A stretch of 64,000 nt of DNA from Neurospora tetrasperma FGSC 2508. Taxonomy: Eukaryota > Ascomycota > Sordariomycetes > Sordariales > Sordariaceae. Positions 1 through 10,926 of this stretch are shown here, one piece after another; the stretch's first letter is position 1, and the number at the start of each line of letters is the position of its first letter. The stretch is from positions 2,986,029 through 3,050,028 of the forward strand of contig NW_009799099.1 in the NCBI RefSeq assembly GCF_000213175.1, read 5' to 3'. A program made the position numbers and the translations under genes. The notes beneath the pieces are model-generated. The model was given only the letters and a program-made list of their open reading frames with translations, was not told the DNA's origin and did no database searches.

Positions 1-299
1 TTCTTTAAATATTAATACTAGTAGTATTGTAATATAATTTAAATAATACTATTTAATTTATAATTAGGCTATTATTAAATAAATTAGTATATAGTTTTAA
101 ATTATAAATTGCCTTCAATCTACTTATATTGAACAATTAAGAAACTACTATTATAGAATCTTTAACTTTTATCTATTAAAAATATTAATTTAAGGTTGTA
201 AAATTTATTAATTGGGTTAAGATAGTTACTAAGGAATATTATAATTCTAAGTATTTTCTAATAATATTTAAAGTAGGTAATAAAATTTATTTGTATTTT

Positions 300-820
300 A
301 GGAAAGGTTATTATTTACCCGGAAGCCCGAAGAAGAATCAGTTAGTAAAATAAATAAGTCCCTACTATATTTTCGAAAGAGTAGGCTTATTAGCCTATAA
401 ATTTAATTTACCTAGAATTTAGTGTATCTATGCTATTATATTTGTAGTATATTTTTATAAATTAATATAAAGCCCGGATTTATTTAATTGCGAAATTTCG
501 CTACTATTACTAATTAAAGTAGATAGTTAAGAGGAATAGGAAATCGAAAATCTTGTTACTAGAAGTTAAAGTCTATTAAATATATAGTATTTAGTTAAAT
601 AGACCGGATATTAAAATAAAAATTATATTTAGGAGTTGTATAGTAAGTTTATGAGGAATTCGAAGGAATTAATAAAAGAATTCAATATAAAATACCTATT
701 AGAATTACTATTCTATAGTAATTATAGGAGGGTAATTTAGCGCATTGGAAGAATTTCTAATTGTTTAAAGTATTAGAATTAATAAAGAGAGTAATAACTT
801 TTTCGCTAAAAAAGGGGGAG
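300..820 (+). mobile_element. RIP-degraded Ty3/gypsy chromovirus, integrase tail with chromodomain
   Basis: In the frame beginning at 321 the translation follows the end of a gypsy integrase. A GPY-like stretch (YYIFERVGLLAYKFNLP, 363-413) is followed by a SPDLFNCEISLLL segment. A chromodomain follows at 531-695, recognisable from EE-stop-EIE, YLVK-stop-TGY, YI-stop-EL and LIKEF. The in-frame TAG codons at 537, 600 and 630 sit where chromodomains carry conserved Trp, as expected from TGG to TAG mutation. A polypurine run at 808-820 then marks the end of the internal region, so a 3' LTR probably starts just after it. The 5' part lies outside the window. The copy is dead. Confidence 0.8.
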
Positions 821-1369
821 GTTACTAGAAACTATAAGGGTTTAAAAATCTTTCCTTTATTTTGAATTTTATTTATTATTTCTTTATTATATATTTTTAT
901 AAACGGTTATATTTTCCGTATTTTTTATTAGAATTTCTTAAATTGTATTTAGAAATATATTTAAGCAAAGTAAGTCTATTACTAATAGTATATAAAATAA
1001 TATACAATATATTACTTATAGTTTTAATTAAAACCCTTTCTATTTTAATTAGGTAGGTACGTACAGTTATACGAAGGTAGTAGTATTTATAATTATATAT
1101 AGTAAATAGCCCCGGTAGGTAGGTACTAGTAAAGAAAGAGTTTTAGTACGTATATATACAACTGTTAAAAGAATTAAAAATATTTAACTACTTTTAAACT
1201 CTCCTTCTTACTCTAATAATTTTATTATATCCTATTCTATCCCTATACTATTTAATTTTACTATAGTTTCTATTATATAATAATTTTATTAAATTAATTA
1301 TTATTTATTACTTTCTTTATTCTACTTTTACTAAATTATACTTTTAATATAATAATATAGCCGACGTTA

Positions 1370-3654
1370 ATATAGAATCCCCGCTGCCTATTAATAATGT
1401 AATTACAATTCTTAATAATTAGATTAATAATTCTAATTATAACGGTAATTTATATAGTTTTACCGTAGACCGGCAATTCGCTCTACAATTTCTAAAGTAC
1501 AATTTTAAGTTCGGCGTATTAGTTAATACGGTAAAATATTTTAACTATCATATAATTAATAGAATTACTAGCAAAATTGTTAGTTTAGGAAACGATAATA
1601 TATATATTGTACTTCCTAATTTCATAGCTAATTTTATTGAATAAATAAATATAATTTAATTTAAATAATTCTTTAATTATATTTACTATAAATATATTAT
1701 TAATACAAATAATAATTTTAATTAAAACTATAGCGTTTATAATCTATTTAATCGTCTTCCCGCTAAGTCCTTCCAATTTACTTAAAGCGTTCCTGTTTAT
1801 AACCCTAAGAAAATAGATAATAGAAGACGTTTAATACCAATTATAACTACCAATTACCTCTTTATATAGTACGAAAATAAGTTATACTCTATATTTTATA
1901 ATACTATTAAGCGTACGAGCGAATTAATTAATATAGATTCGGCAATTTTGTACGCTATTAATAGCAATTTTGCTTACCTTATATCCGTACTCTTATTAAT
2001 TATACTCCTTTAGGATTTAATTCCTAATAGTAGTAATAGAACCTAGTAGGAATAGGATTTTAATACTATTATTAAATTTTATAATATTAAAATTTGGAAG
2101 TTGTATATTAAAGAAACGTTTAATTTAATTTCCATAATTACTATTAAGTATAGTAATATAACCTTTAGAAGAGGATATATAGAGGAATTAATTATTGTTA
2201 ATTAATGTTTTTATAACCGCCTACAGATTTTTTACTATAATATATATCCTAATAATTATATTATTAGAAGTAGCGATATTAATTTTATTAATATTTAGGA
2301 AATCTAAAAAATCGCTTAATTAATTAATAAAGTTCGTAAAGCCTTATAATTACCGATTAGAGCTATTCTTATTGTAATTCGTATTAAAATTCCGGCTACT
2401 AAAGTAACTCCGAAAAAGATATACAAAATTCCGATTTAGGTTATATAATTGTATTCGGCTACTATTAATAGAAATAATAATAAAAGAAAAGTATATCCAA
2501 CTTTCGCTAGTACCTTCGCTAATTATAATTAATATTACGCTAATTTTAGTATTGAAATTAATAAAGAATTATATATTAAAATCGAAAAAGTTATTAAAGT
2601 ATATATAAAGAATAAAGAAGAGTATAAATATTGATTTACTAACTCTTACTCTTTCTTATAGAGTAAATTTATTTACAATATTAAAATTACTTTTAATTTG
2701 GCCTTTAATAAAAAAAGTTAGGGAAATATTAATTTTATTAACTATATCCCTTTAAAAATAACCTTACTAATTATCTAGTATTTTAATTATAATATTAGCC
2801 TCTCCGAGTAAATTAGTAGTTTATTAGGAAGATTAGGCTACCTTTATTGTACTTAAGTAGCGCTAGTTAAATTAATTTTAAATAAATTTCTAATAATTAA
2901 GAAAATAATTGACTATATTATTAAAATTAGTAAGGAACCCGTTATACCTATTAATTTTATTTCTTATAAAGAGATTAAAAATATATTAAAATATACTTCT
3001 AATATACAATCTATAGTACTAAAGGTATTAAATATATATTAGAGTTAAATTATATAAAAGATATAGATAGAATTAATAATTCTCCGTACTAAATTTAGAG
3101 AAACGTAGGAGTTTTATATTAAACGCTTCCCTCCGACTTCGTTTACTAATAGAAACTATATATTTAATACTATTCCTAGTATTACTATTCCTTATAGCGT
3201 TTATTCTAGTAATCTTTTACTACTATATATACCCGGTTTAACTAACTTATTTAATAAGTTCTACTCTATAATAGTTTATTCGGATTCTTACTTCAGTTCT
3301 TTACCTACTACCTACTCCCCTCGCTACAATTACCTTCCTAATACTTAAGAGTAGGAGGACTCTCTACTAGGACGTAAATATTCTTATTAAAATATATATT
3401 ATATAGATAAAAATAAGGAGATAGATAATAAGGAGTTTAATAAACGTTCGGTATATTATAATTATAATTACTAAAGGATTATTACTAGGTTATTAAATTG
3501 GGTACTCTATTCGGAGGGTCGTACGCTTTACGTATTTAGTAATTAATTTAAATATAAATTACTAAATAAAAGTTCTAATAAATAATAAAATCTTTTATAT
3601 ATATAGTTAGGTTTAATAATATTTCGTAAATAAGTAAATACTCTTCTCCTTTTG
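1370..3654 (+). mobile_element. Unidentified RIP-degraded element body
   Basis: From about 1370 to 2205 one plus-strand frame reads as protein-like sequence broken only by TAA and TAG, which is how RIP breaks a former gene. A second degenerate coding stretch lies at about 3060-3545. It is followed by the purine tract at 3658-3666 that precedes the LTR-like block. I could not recognise reverse transcriptase, RNase H, integrase or a clear Gag zinc knuckle, so the family is unknown. It could be a non-autonomous LTR element with only a Gag-like frame, or nested pieces of several elements. Confidence 0.45.
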
Positions 3655-3666
3655 TCAAGGGGGAGA

Positions 3667-4019
3667 TATTATAGGGTATTTTTAGTAGATACCTAAATAT
3701 TCTATCTTATTATAATAATTATTTATTAGAGTATATAGTTTATTATATAAGAATATTCGTCCCGTCAACCTCTATTAAAGTTAACGGATTATTAATTAAT
3801 ATTATACTAACCTAACGTCTATTTTGCTTATACTTAGTGAAGTCGTATGCGAGGTCCTAGGTTGAGGTTTGCGATAGCTCTTGTCTTTAGCTTCCTTTAA
3901 TAAGACTATCGTTAATCGTTATATACTATTGCTCTATCCAGTAACTAGTTGCTTACTCTATTATTCTTTATTGTTATTACTTGTAAAGTACAACATCGCG
4001 TAATAGGTTAGTACTAACA
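3667..4019 (+). repeat. Probable RIP-mutated 3' LTR
   Basis: A purine-rich tract (tcaagggggaga) ends at 3666, and the next base begins TATTA, which RIP would make from TGTTA. The block ends TAACA at 4015-4019, the inverted complement of TGTTA and typical of fungal LTR ends. Immediately afterwards base composition returns to normal. The length of 353 bp suits an LTR. No matching 5' LTR or target-site duplication could be confirmed by eye. Confidence 0.5.
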
Positions 4020-5367
4020 ATTTTCTGGATGGGAAAATGTAATAGAAAAGTCCGTGCGATAACATTTAGCTAGTACGTGCGGAATTTACGTAGGGACCGC
4101 CCGCAAAAATCCTTAACACACTAACCGCACTTTTTAGCGTCCCAGCTCGTGTAGGTATATAGAGATTTGGCAACGGGCCGCCAAAGCTATATAGGTAGAG
4201 GTACCCACCTAACCCAATTACCCAAGTTGCCTGCCAATTGGCAGCTGTTGCTTCCCGTCACACCTGCAGTAGCAAATAACACGAGAAGACTGCAGTGGAC
4301 GAAAACACAAACATGCATGAATTCACGGCTCGGGAGAACTTGACAATGTTCACCACCCAAAGCACTGCACGTAGTTCTTTCCCATTGACGACGCATAAAG
4401 GAGAAGCATTGGGGAACATGAGAACCAACCTCTATCCCTGAACTCTCACATCTCTCAACATCTTTCCGTTGATAAAATGCTTCTTTCCCATCTTCCCGTC
4501 AACCCAGCTCTTCAATAACGGTCTTCGCCTGCAGTGGATCCTTGCAGACAGTGGACGCTTCTCCAGTTCCTGCATTGTCCTGCAATTCAACGCGGAAACA
4601 TTGGATCACGTAAACAGACCGGGCCTCCACCTTCTGTTGTTTTTCTAGACGGGCCTCGCCGTTTTGGGGAATCATCTTTTCACGGTGCGACCATTAACTA
4701 GGCGGCTTTTTACTGAACGATCTTTACGTCTTTGAGGTTGGGTTGTCGAAATATACAACGCCGGCGCAGGCTCCAGGGTCTAGAAGCTCCAAGCACCACG
4801 CCGTCGCCATCACCACCCACGGGGCTTTGCGGAGACGCCGTTTGGCGACTGGGTCCGCGACTCTAGGGCGAATAGCATCACCGGATTCCAGCTGAGATCC
4901 GGGGCACCCCATGCCCTACAACCAGGGGGAAAGCACCCATCCTCGCCAATTAAACAGTACGGTTCCATGACAGGACCGAGATGAGGTCCCCTGTCCTGGC
5001 ACTTCCACCACCAAGCAGTTGTTGAAGCTTTCCTCTCTCTCGGGGCTTTCTGGTCCTCTCTTTTTCCGAGTGTAAATGCCCTCGTTCTCCTCCACCGCCG
5101 CGCTCCGGTCCGCCCTACCACTTCTCATCACCAGCTCCATCTCGGCCTGCGCCAACGCTCTTTTACTTCGTGATAGCCATCCGTTGAACATCCACACGGC
5201 TACCGTCGTCGCCAGAAGAACGACTCGCTTTCCCACCGCAACAATTACAAGCACAGCCCTCCGACAGGCCTTCCGGCAGCTTTGCGATCGACATCGAACC
5301 ACTCGCACTCCTCGCCGCCCCTGCGCCCCCACCATCACTCCCTATCGTCCACCAAACATCAACACAA

Positions 5368-5399
<32 letters not shown>

Positions 5400-5492
5400 C
5401 ATTCGTTTATCATTACTGCTACTATCCATCAGAAAGCCAGATATTCAGGGCCAATTCTCAGCAAACTTCGACGGGACGAGAATTCCCTCGTC
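4020..5492. other. Flank between RIP island and DUF4048-like gene
   Basis: Base composition is normal from 4020 on. Pyrimidine-rich tracts near 5030-5070 resemble a fungal promoter or transcription start region. The plus frame that becomes the downstream gene is already open from the ATG at 5076. Its translation there is Ser/Thr/Arg low-complexity and looks like untranslated leader. Nothing else is recognised. Confidence 0.5.
5365..5398 (+). repeat. CAACAG microsatellite
   Basis: About five and a half tandem CAACAG-type hexamers lie in the probable leader of the DUF4048-like gene. If the upstream ATG at 5076 is used, they encode an alternating Thr-Ala tract. Confidence 0.85.
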
Positions 5493-6875
5493 ATGGCACA
5501 CATAATATCACCTCAGAGCAGCTTTGGTCAGATCACAATGCAGTCGGCCTCTCTTCCCCGCCGAACGTCTTCTTTGCGATCTCGCGCTCGCCGTGGGATA
5601 AGTACAGATGAAACCGAGGCTCGACACATACCGGACGAAGCCATTGCCACAGCTCTTGCCCATGCCGACGACCTGACTGAAAACCGCTCTACACGGTCAG
5701 CTTCCACAGCGTCCCGAACCACACATCGTCTTTCCCTGACACTTCCGATCGCGCCGCCGAACCCTAATCCCTCGCGACCCATACCGACCTCGACGACCAC
5801 CGCCTCTTTTCCATCAACCCCTTTAGACACCCCAGCACTAACGTCGCCCGCCGATATCAATGACTTTATCACCGCCATTGCAGCACAGGAGCGCCGTGTC
5901 CTGGAGCTCCGCGAAGAGCTTTCTCGTGCCGAGTCGGATTTGGCCAAGCTGAAAAAGCAGTGGGCGACCTATGAAGCTTACAAGAAACGAGGCGAAAGGC
6001 CGTTGCGTTCCGTAGGTTTGGTCCCGACTTTCCAAGATGAGGAGGCAACAAAAAGGGCCGTGGAACTCGACAGAAGGAAAGCATTGCTACAAAGCCTACA
6101 AAACCAAAATCAACTACTTCCCGAGAATGGGCGCCGTCGTGTTTTTCAAGGAGGACATGCACGCACACTATCATTGCTATCACCTACAAAACCAAGTAGT
6201 GACTTCCCTGGACGCGGTGATGGATCAGAAAATAGTCGCAATGTTGCTTTCAGCCCGACATATCGGCCAAAACATCAATCTTGGGCCCCCCAAACCTCTT
6301 CACAAACTGTTGGGGTCAAAGGAATTGCCCAGGACCTCAGGATGGGATTGTGGACTTTCATGGAAGATCTGAGGCAAGCTACCGTAGGAGACGAACCCGT
6401 CACCGGACAGGGCATGTACATGAGAGGCGCGGACGGCAAGTTGAGTATGATGCCTATGCCGAAGAGCGGCACGGCTTCCTCTAGCCACACGGGAGGGCAA
6501 GATGGATTCAGGGCACCCGGTCTGAACACCCCGAGGAACCGATCTTCTACAGCATCCGACTGGGCACCCGCCGTGCCCGTATCACGATCCACCAGCCCTC
6601 CAAAGAAAACACAGGATTCGACGGCCGATGAGTCGCTGAAATCTCCGTCGCGACCAGCCCCAGCACTGATGCGATCCAAAACAGATGCATCCAGGTCACC
6701 CAAGCGATTTTCTTGGACCCCCCTGACGATGGACTCGGTGGACGACAACGATTGGTCAAACTGGGAACCTACAGGTACTGGAACATCTGCAAGATGGAGT
6801 GGAACCACGGTCAACGGCGACATCATTCCATCAACAACCTCCGAAAAGCGAACTGAGAACGACAAATCTGTGTAA
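5493..6875 (+). CDS. DUF4048-like coiled-coil protein
   Basis: This is a single-exon gene of 460 residues from the ATG at 5493. I chose that start because it has G at -3 and G at +4, and the product then begins with the Arg/Ser-rich motif LPRRTSSLRSRARRG. The frame is open back to an ATG at 5076 (599 residues), but the added part is low-complexity Ser/Thr/Arg and includes the CAACAG repeat. A coiled coil spans about residues 121-165 (QERRVLELREEL and following). A conserved-looking block, GIAQDLRMGLWTFMEDLRQAT, follows at about 275-295. The remainder is Ser/Pro-rich and probably disordered. The pattern resembles the fungal DUF4048 family, whose function is unknown. There are no signal peptide or membrane segments. 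It is the first gene beyond the RIP island. Confidence 0.75.
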   Translation: MAHIISPQSSFGQITMQSASLPRRTSSLRSRARRGISTDETEARHIPDEAIATALAHADDLTENRSTRSASTASRTTHRLSLTLPIAPPNPNPSRPIPTSTTTASFPSTPLDTPALTSPADINDFITAIAAQERRVLELREELSRAESDLAKLKKQWATYEAYKKRGERPLRSVGLVPTFQDEEATKRAVELDRRKALLQSLQNQNQLLPENGRRRVFQGGHARTLSLLSPTKPSSDFPGRGDGSENSRNVAFSPTYRPKHQSWAPQTSSQTVGVKGIAQDLRMGLWTFMEDLRQATVGDEPVTGQGMYMRGADGKLSMMPMPKSGTASSSHTGGQDGFRAPGLNTPRNRSSTASDWAPAVPVSRSTSPPKKTQDSTADESLKSPSRPAPALMRSKTDASRSPKRFSWTPLTMDSVDDNDWSNWEPTGTGTSARWSGTTVNGDIIPSTTSEKRTENDKSV

Positions 6876-8629
6876 GGGCAATCCATTATTTTCTCTTACT
6901 CTCTCCCATCCTACATGGGTACCATATCCAGTCGTATGTATACATGTCCCAGTTTGTTTTAACAGGGCCATCAAATCCACCAGAAACACGAGCCAATACA
7001 TATCACTTCTTCTATGAGTAGTGGATTCATGATTCATATATGGCATATCATATCTTCTTCTGCCACGCAGCACAACATATTCAAAAATTTGAAGGTGTGT
7101 CCCATCACACACAATTCCTCCATCCCCTACGACCGGCTAATTTTTTTGCTTCTCGCATAAAGAAGAAGAAACAGAAGTCCTCCAGTTCGGGCAAGCAACT
7201 CGTTTCGGCCGCCTCCGGCCACTCTCCTGCACTAGTGACTACGTCGACCAATACCATGCTTGAGGATCCCTCCCCACCCGTCCTCACCAAACTCAGGCCG
7301 GACAACTTGAATAAAACAGCCGATTACTGCACAAAGGAGTGGGAGAAGAGGTCGGCGCTGCCATGAATGCACAAGCAGCCTCAGCTCCCGGGCCGCCTAT
7401 GCCATTGACACCTCGATGTCAAAAAAAGGGCAGGTAATCAGGCCACTGCGACCAATCGAAACGCTTGCCCAAGACCACGACGATCACGACGATGACACGA
7501 GAATCTCCCAATTGTTAATATCAAAACGAGTATCGCTTGAGTGTAGCAACAACCAGGGAGGTATATCTACGAGTATGAAGCCGTGTAAACATCATCCAGT
7601 ATACTTACGACTACAAAACTGCCAATCGAATCTTAATCACGCTCTCGCCTTTCAACCTATTAACGAAATTTACGGAACCGGAGCTGGGACAAGACTCGTT
7701 GGACTGATTGAAGTAAGGATCGTGAACCACCACGACTGCCACCAACAAAACATCCCGAAGGATACAAACCCATGCTCATGCTCGCGATTCACGTTCCAAC
7801 CAATTCGAAAACAGTCATAGCCGGGCGGAACCCGGCAGTTTTGCCCCAGGAAGAAAGAAACAGCAAGGAGGAAGGGGGAAAGGGTACACAGCAGAGCCTC
7901 GGGGCCGGTGGGGAGGGAAGCGCGGCGGGCGACAGACTCAGTATCAACCCAGTAATTGGGTTGGGATCCGACCAAAGTTCGCCAGATCGGATGGCAACCA
8001 TGATATTAGATTTGTTGTGTTGGGAATATCTGGATGTAGGAGGATGGATGAAATGTGAATCTCCATGTTGCTATCTATCTTATCTCGGTCTCTGCGCGCC
8101 CGAATTTCTTGTATCACCACCGCTGCCTAGATACTGCAACGATGGATATGACGAGCACATAGAATGAGATCAATAACGATGTTGACGAGTGCAACATCAC
8201 TCACTTACTCAGCCCAGAGACTGCTCGAGCCCTTTAACTACCGTGATTAGAGAGGGCTATATACAGGGTTGAATCAAGTCAGAAGGGGCAAGCAAGGGTA
8301 TATACATACAATCAAGTGATTCAAGCACGGTTGCTAGAGCTGAGCAAGTCGAAAACTCGTCCAAGAGGAATTAATAGCATGGTGTTCGAAAACGAGGGTC
8401 CCGCGACAAGTGAGCAACGTTCACAACACTACTTCAACGGCGACGACGAACTAATAGTGAACAAAACAAAATCAACTAAAACAGTCTTTCATCATCATCA
8501 CCCTCATAAACCGGTTTCATGTACACCCTCCTCCCGTTTCAATAAACCCCCAGACAGACAGTCCATGCATCATGCTTGCTTCTTGCTTCCATCTATGCTA
8601 ACTCGACTACTGTATATCCCGGCGCTCGT
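6876..8629. other. Convergent intergenic region, no gene recognised
   Basis: This holds the 3' flanks of the DUF4048-like gene (+) and vma-1 (-). Short open frames exist, the longest 134 codons from 7416, but none has recognisable domains or convincing codon usage. Both 3' UTRs probably lie here. Confidence 0.5.
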
Positions 8630-10926
8630 TTACTCATCAATGACAGACGCGAACTTGTCCAGCATCTGCTGCTGTATCGCCTCGTACTATAGCACACATA
8701 AGTGGTTAGCCTTATACCATTTGACAAACGTCGAGAAACAAGGGCTTAGAAAAGAGATATACATACCTTCTTGCAAATCTTCTCTTGTCCTTCACTAGGG
8801 ACCTCGAACTTGAGACTCTTCAACTGGGCTTGCAGATCCTGGGTGGCCTCGCGCACCTTGTTCCAGTTCTGGCCCTGAGCAATTGCCTTTTGTGCCTCGT
8901 CGTGGAATCCCATCATGAGCTTCATCATCCACTCCGTCTTCCAAATAGGACAGAACTGGTCGTAGTCTGAGTAGCCGTTTTGCTGGAGGAAGTCCTCCTT
9001 GATGAGCGTTGCCATGTCGAGCGTAATCTTGTCGGGATCCGAGAGCGCCGACTTGCCAACCAGCTGGACGACCTGGTCGAGTTCTTCGCTGTCGGAAAGG
9101 AGCTGGCGGATGCGGTCGCGGAGGCGGGGGAAGTCGGGGTACTCCCTCTCATACCACTTGTCGAGAATGGTGAGGTACTTGCTGTAACTGACGGAGGTGT
9201 TGATGGACGGGAAGTGCTTGCGCTGTGCAAGCTTCTTGTCGAGACCCCAGAAGACCTGCACGATACCGAGGGTGGCAGAAGTGACGGGATCAGAGAAATC
9301 ACCACCGGGGGGAGAGACAGCACCAACGATGCTAACACTACCCTCGCGCGGCGGGCTACCAAGAGCTTGGACCTTGCCGGCGCGTTCGTAGAAGGAGGCG
9401 AGCTTGGCACCAAGGTAAGCGGGGAAACCCTGATCAGCCGGCATTTCTCCTAGACGACCCGAAATTTCTCTGAGCGCCTCAGCCCAACGGGACGAAGAGT
9501 CAGCCATCATGGCGACGTTCATGCCCTGATCTCTGAAGTACTCGGCGACTGTGATACCCGTGTAGATGGAGGCCTCACGAGCGGCGACGGGCATGTTGGA
9601 GGTGTTGGCGATGAGGGTCGTGCGCTTCATGATGGGCTCCTTACGGCCGTCGACCTCGATAGACAGCTCGGGGAAATCCTTCAAGACTTCAGCCATCTCG
9701 TTACCGCGCTCACCACAACCGACGTATACGATAACGTCACTGTTGGAGAACTTGGAGACGGACTGAGAAATGACAGTCTTGCCGCAGCCGAAAGCACCAG
9801 GAATAGCAACAGTACCACCCTGGACCGAGGGGAAGAGAGCGTCGAGCACACGCTGGCCGACAAGGAAAGGCTGGTTGGCAGAATGCTTCTCGGCCGCAGG
9901 GCGCGGTACACGGACAGGCCAGGTCTGCATCATGGGATATTCGGTCTTCTTGCCATCGAACTCGACCTCGAGGATCTTCTCCTCAACGGTGTACTCGCCC
10001 TTCTCGGCGATCCTAGTGATGGTACCACGGGCCCGGGGAGGGAGGAGAATCTTGTGGACAGAGATAAACGAGTTCTCGTAGACAGTACCCCAGACGTCAC
10101 CACCCGCGATGTGATCGCCAACCTTCATGGTCGGTGTGAACTCCCATTTCTTCTTGCGGTCCAGCGCAGGGGTGGCAATACCGCGGGGAATGTAAATGCT
10201 GTTGGAAGCCTCGGCAATCTTCTCGAGGGGGCGCTGAATGCCATCGTAAATGTTGTTTAGGAGACCAGGGCCGAGTTCGACAGAGAGAGGCTTGCCGGTC
10301 CGTCGTACGGGATCGCCAACCATGACACCAGCTATCGAGGGACTGGTTAGCCATCTAGTGCAAGGATGGAGTGACTCGAGATTGTCAGCCTTACCCGTCT
10401 CTTCGTATACTTGAATTGTTGCTTGGTCGCCATTGATACGAATGACTTCACCAACTAGTTGATCGTGGCCGACTTTAACCTAATTCCAGTCTCAGCTCAG
10501 GCACCCCACTAGTGGCCAAGGACAACTGTATAACCATACCAACTCATACATAGCAACACCAATCATGTCCTCGGCGACAACGACGGGGCTTTGGGCCTAT
10601 GGGTTAGCGAGCTGGTCGAGAGACATGGAGGTGGGTTGTGATGGGGAACGCACCCGGACACCGAGTAGATCTTGCCTGCGAGCTATTAGTAAATCATGAA
10701 CCTTACGTCTAGTTTAGCAGTTGCACGAAATCGCAAACTGAACACTTACCGGTATGGATGCCATCAACCTCGGCGCCATTTTGTTGCTATTCAGAGGCCA
10801 TGTCAGCAGGCAAAGCCGTAGATGAGGTCAAATAGAAGATATGCGATGGTGTGGTGGTGGTTTGCAACATGAAGCAACGCGTTGTCGAGAAGCGGGGGAT
10901 GATGGGGCGAGGCTTACGGGAGCCAT
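8630..10926 (-). CDS. vma-1: V-type ATPase catalytic subunit A
   Basis: This is the nucleotide-binding catalytic subunit of the V1 sector, which hydrolyses ATP to acidify the vacuole and other endomembrane compartments. The exons, in transcript order, are 10926-10918, 10786-10750, 10675-10654, 10588-10540, 10479-10395, 10331-8767 and 8686-8630. All six introns are GT..AG and in phase, and the product is 607 residues, the size known for fungal VMA1. The first coding exon holds just three codons. The Walker A loop GAFGCGKT lies at about residues 246-253 and includes the Cys known for redox and NEM sensitivity. The phosphate-binding segment [18 protein letters not shown] and the catalytic GERGNEM are intact. 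There is no intein, unlike Saccharomyces VMA1. One oddity is VRRTGKP at about residue 76, where the family usually has VLRTGKP. Confidence 0.98.

Larger units (their letters stand above)
1..4019. repeat. RIP-mutated A+T-rich repeat island
   Basis: The block is extremely A+T-rich. CpA and TpG are very scarce and TpA is greatly over-represented, with no open frame longer than about 64 codons. That is the mark of repeat-induced point mutation (C to T on either strand, preferring CpA), known from Neurospora and relatives. Scattered G+C-rich scraps such as cccgg remain where no CpA was available. Composition changes abruptly to normal near 4020. By analogy with other RIP islands it is probably heterochromatic and cytosine-methylated. 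It appears to hold parts of at least two degenerate retroelements, listed separately. Confidence 0.93.

Noticed and set aside
1-4019. Centromere or telomere DNA
   Set aside because: The A+T-rich block has no telomere repeats and shows retroelement remains and an abrupt return to genic DNA, so a dispersed RIP island is the simpler explanation.
7416-7820. 134-codon frame between the DUF4048-like gene and vma-1
   Set aside because: It has mixed composition without domains or biased codons and sits in probable 3' UTR DNA.
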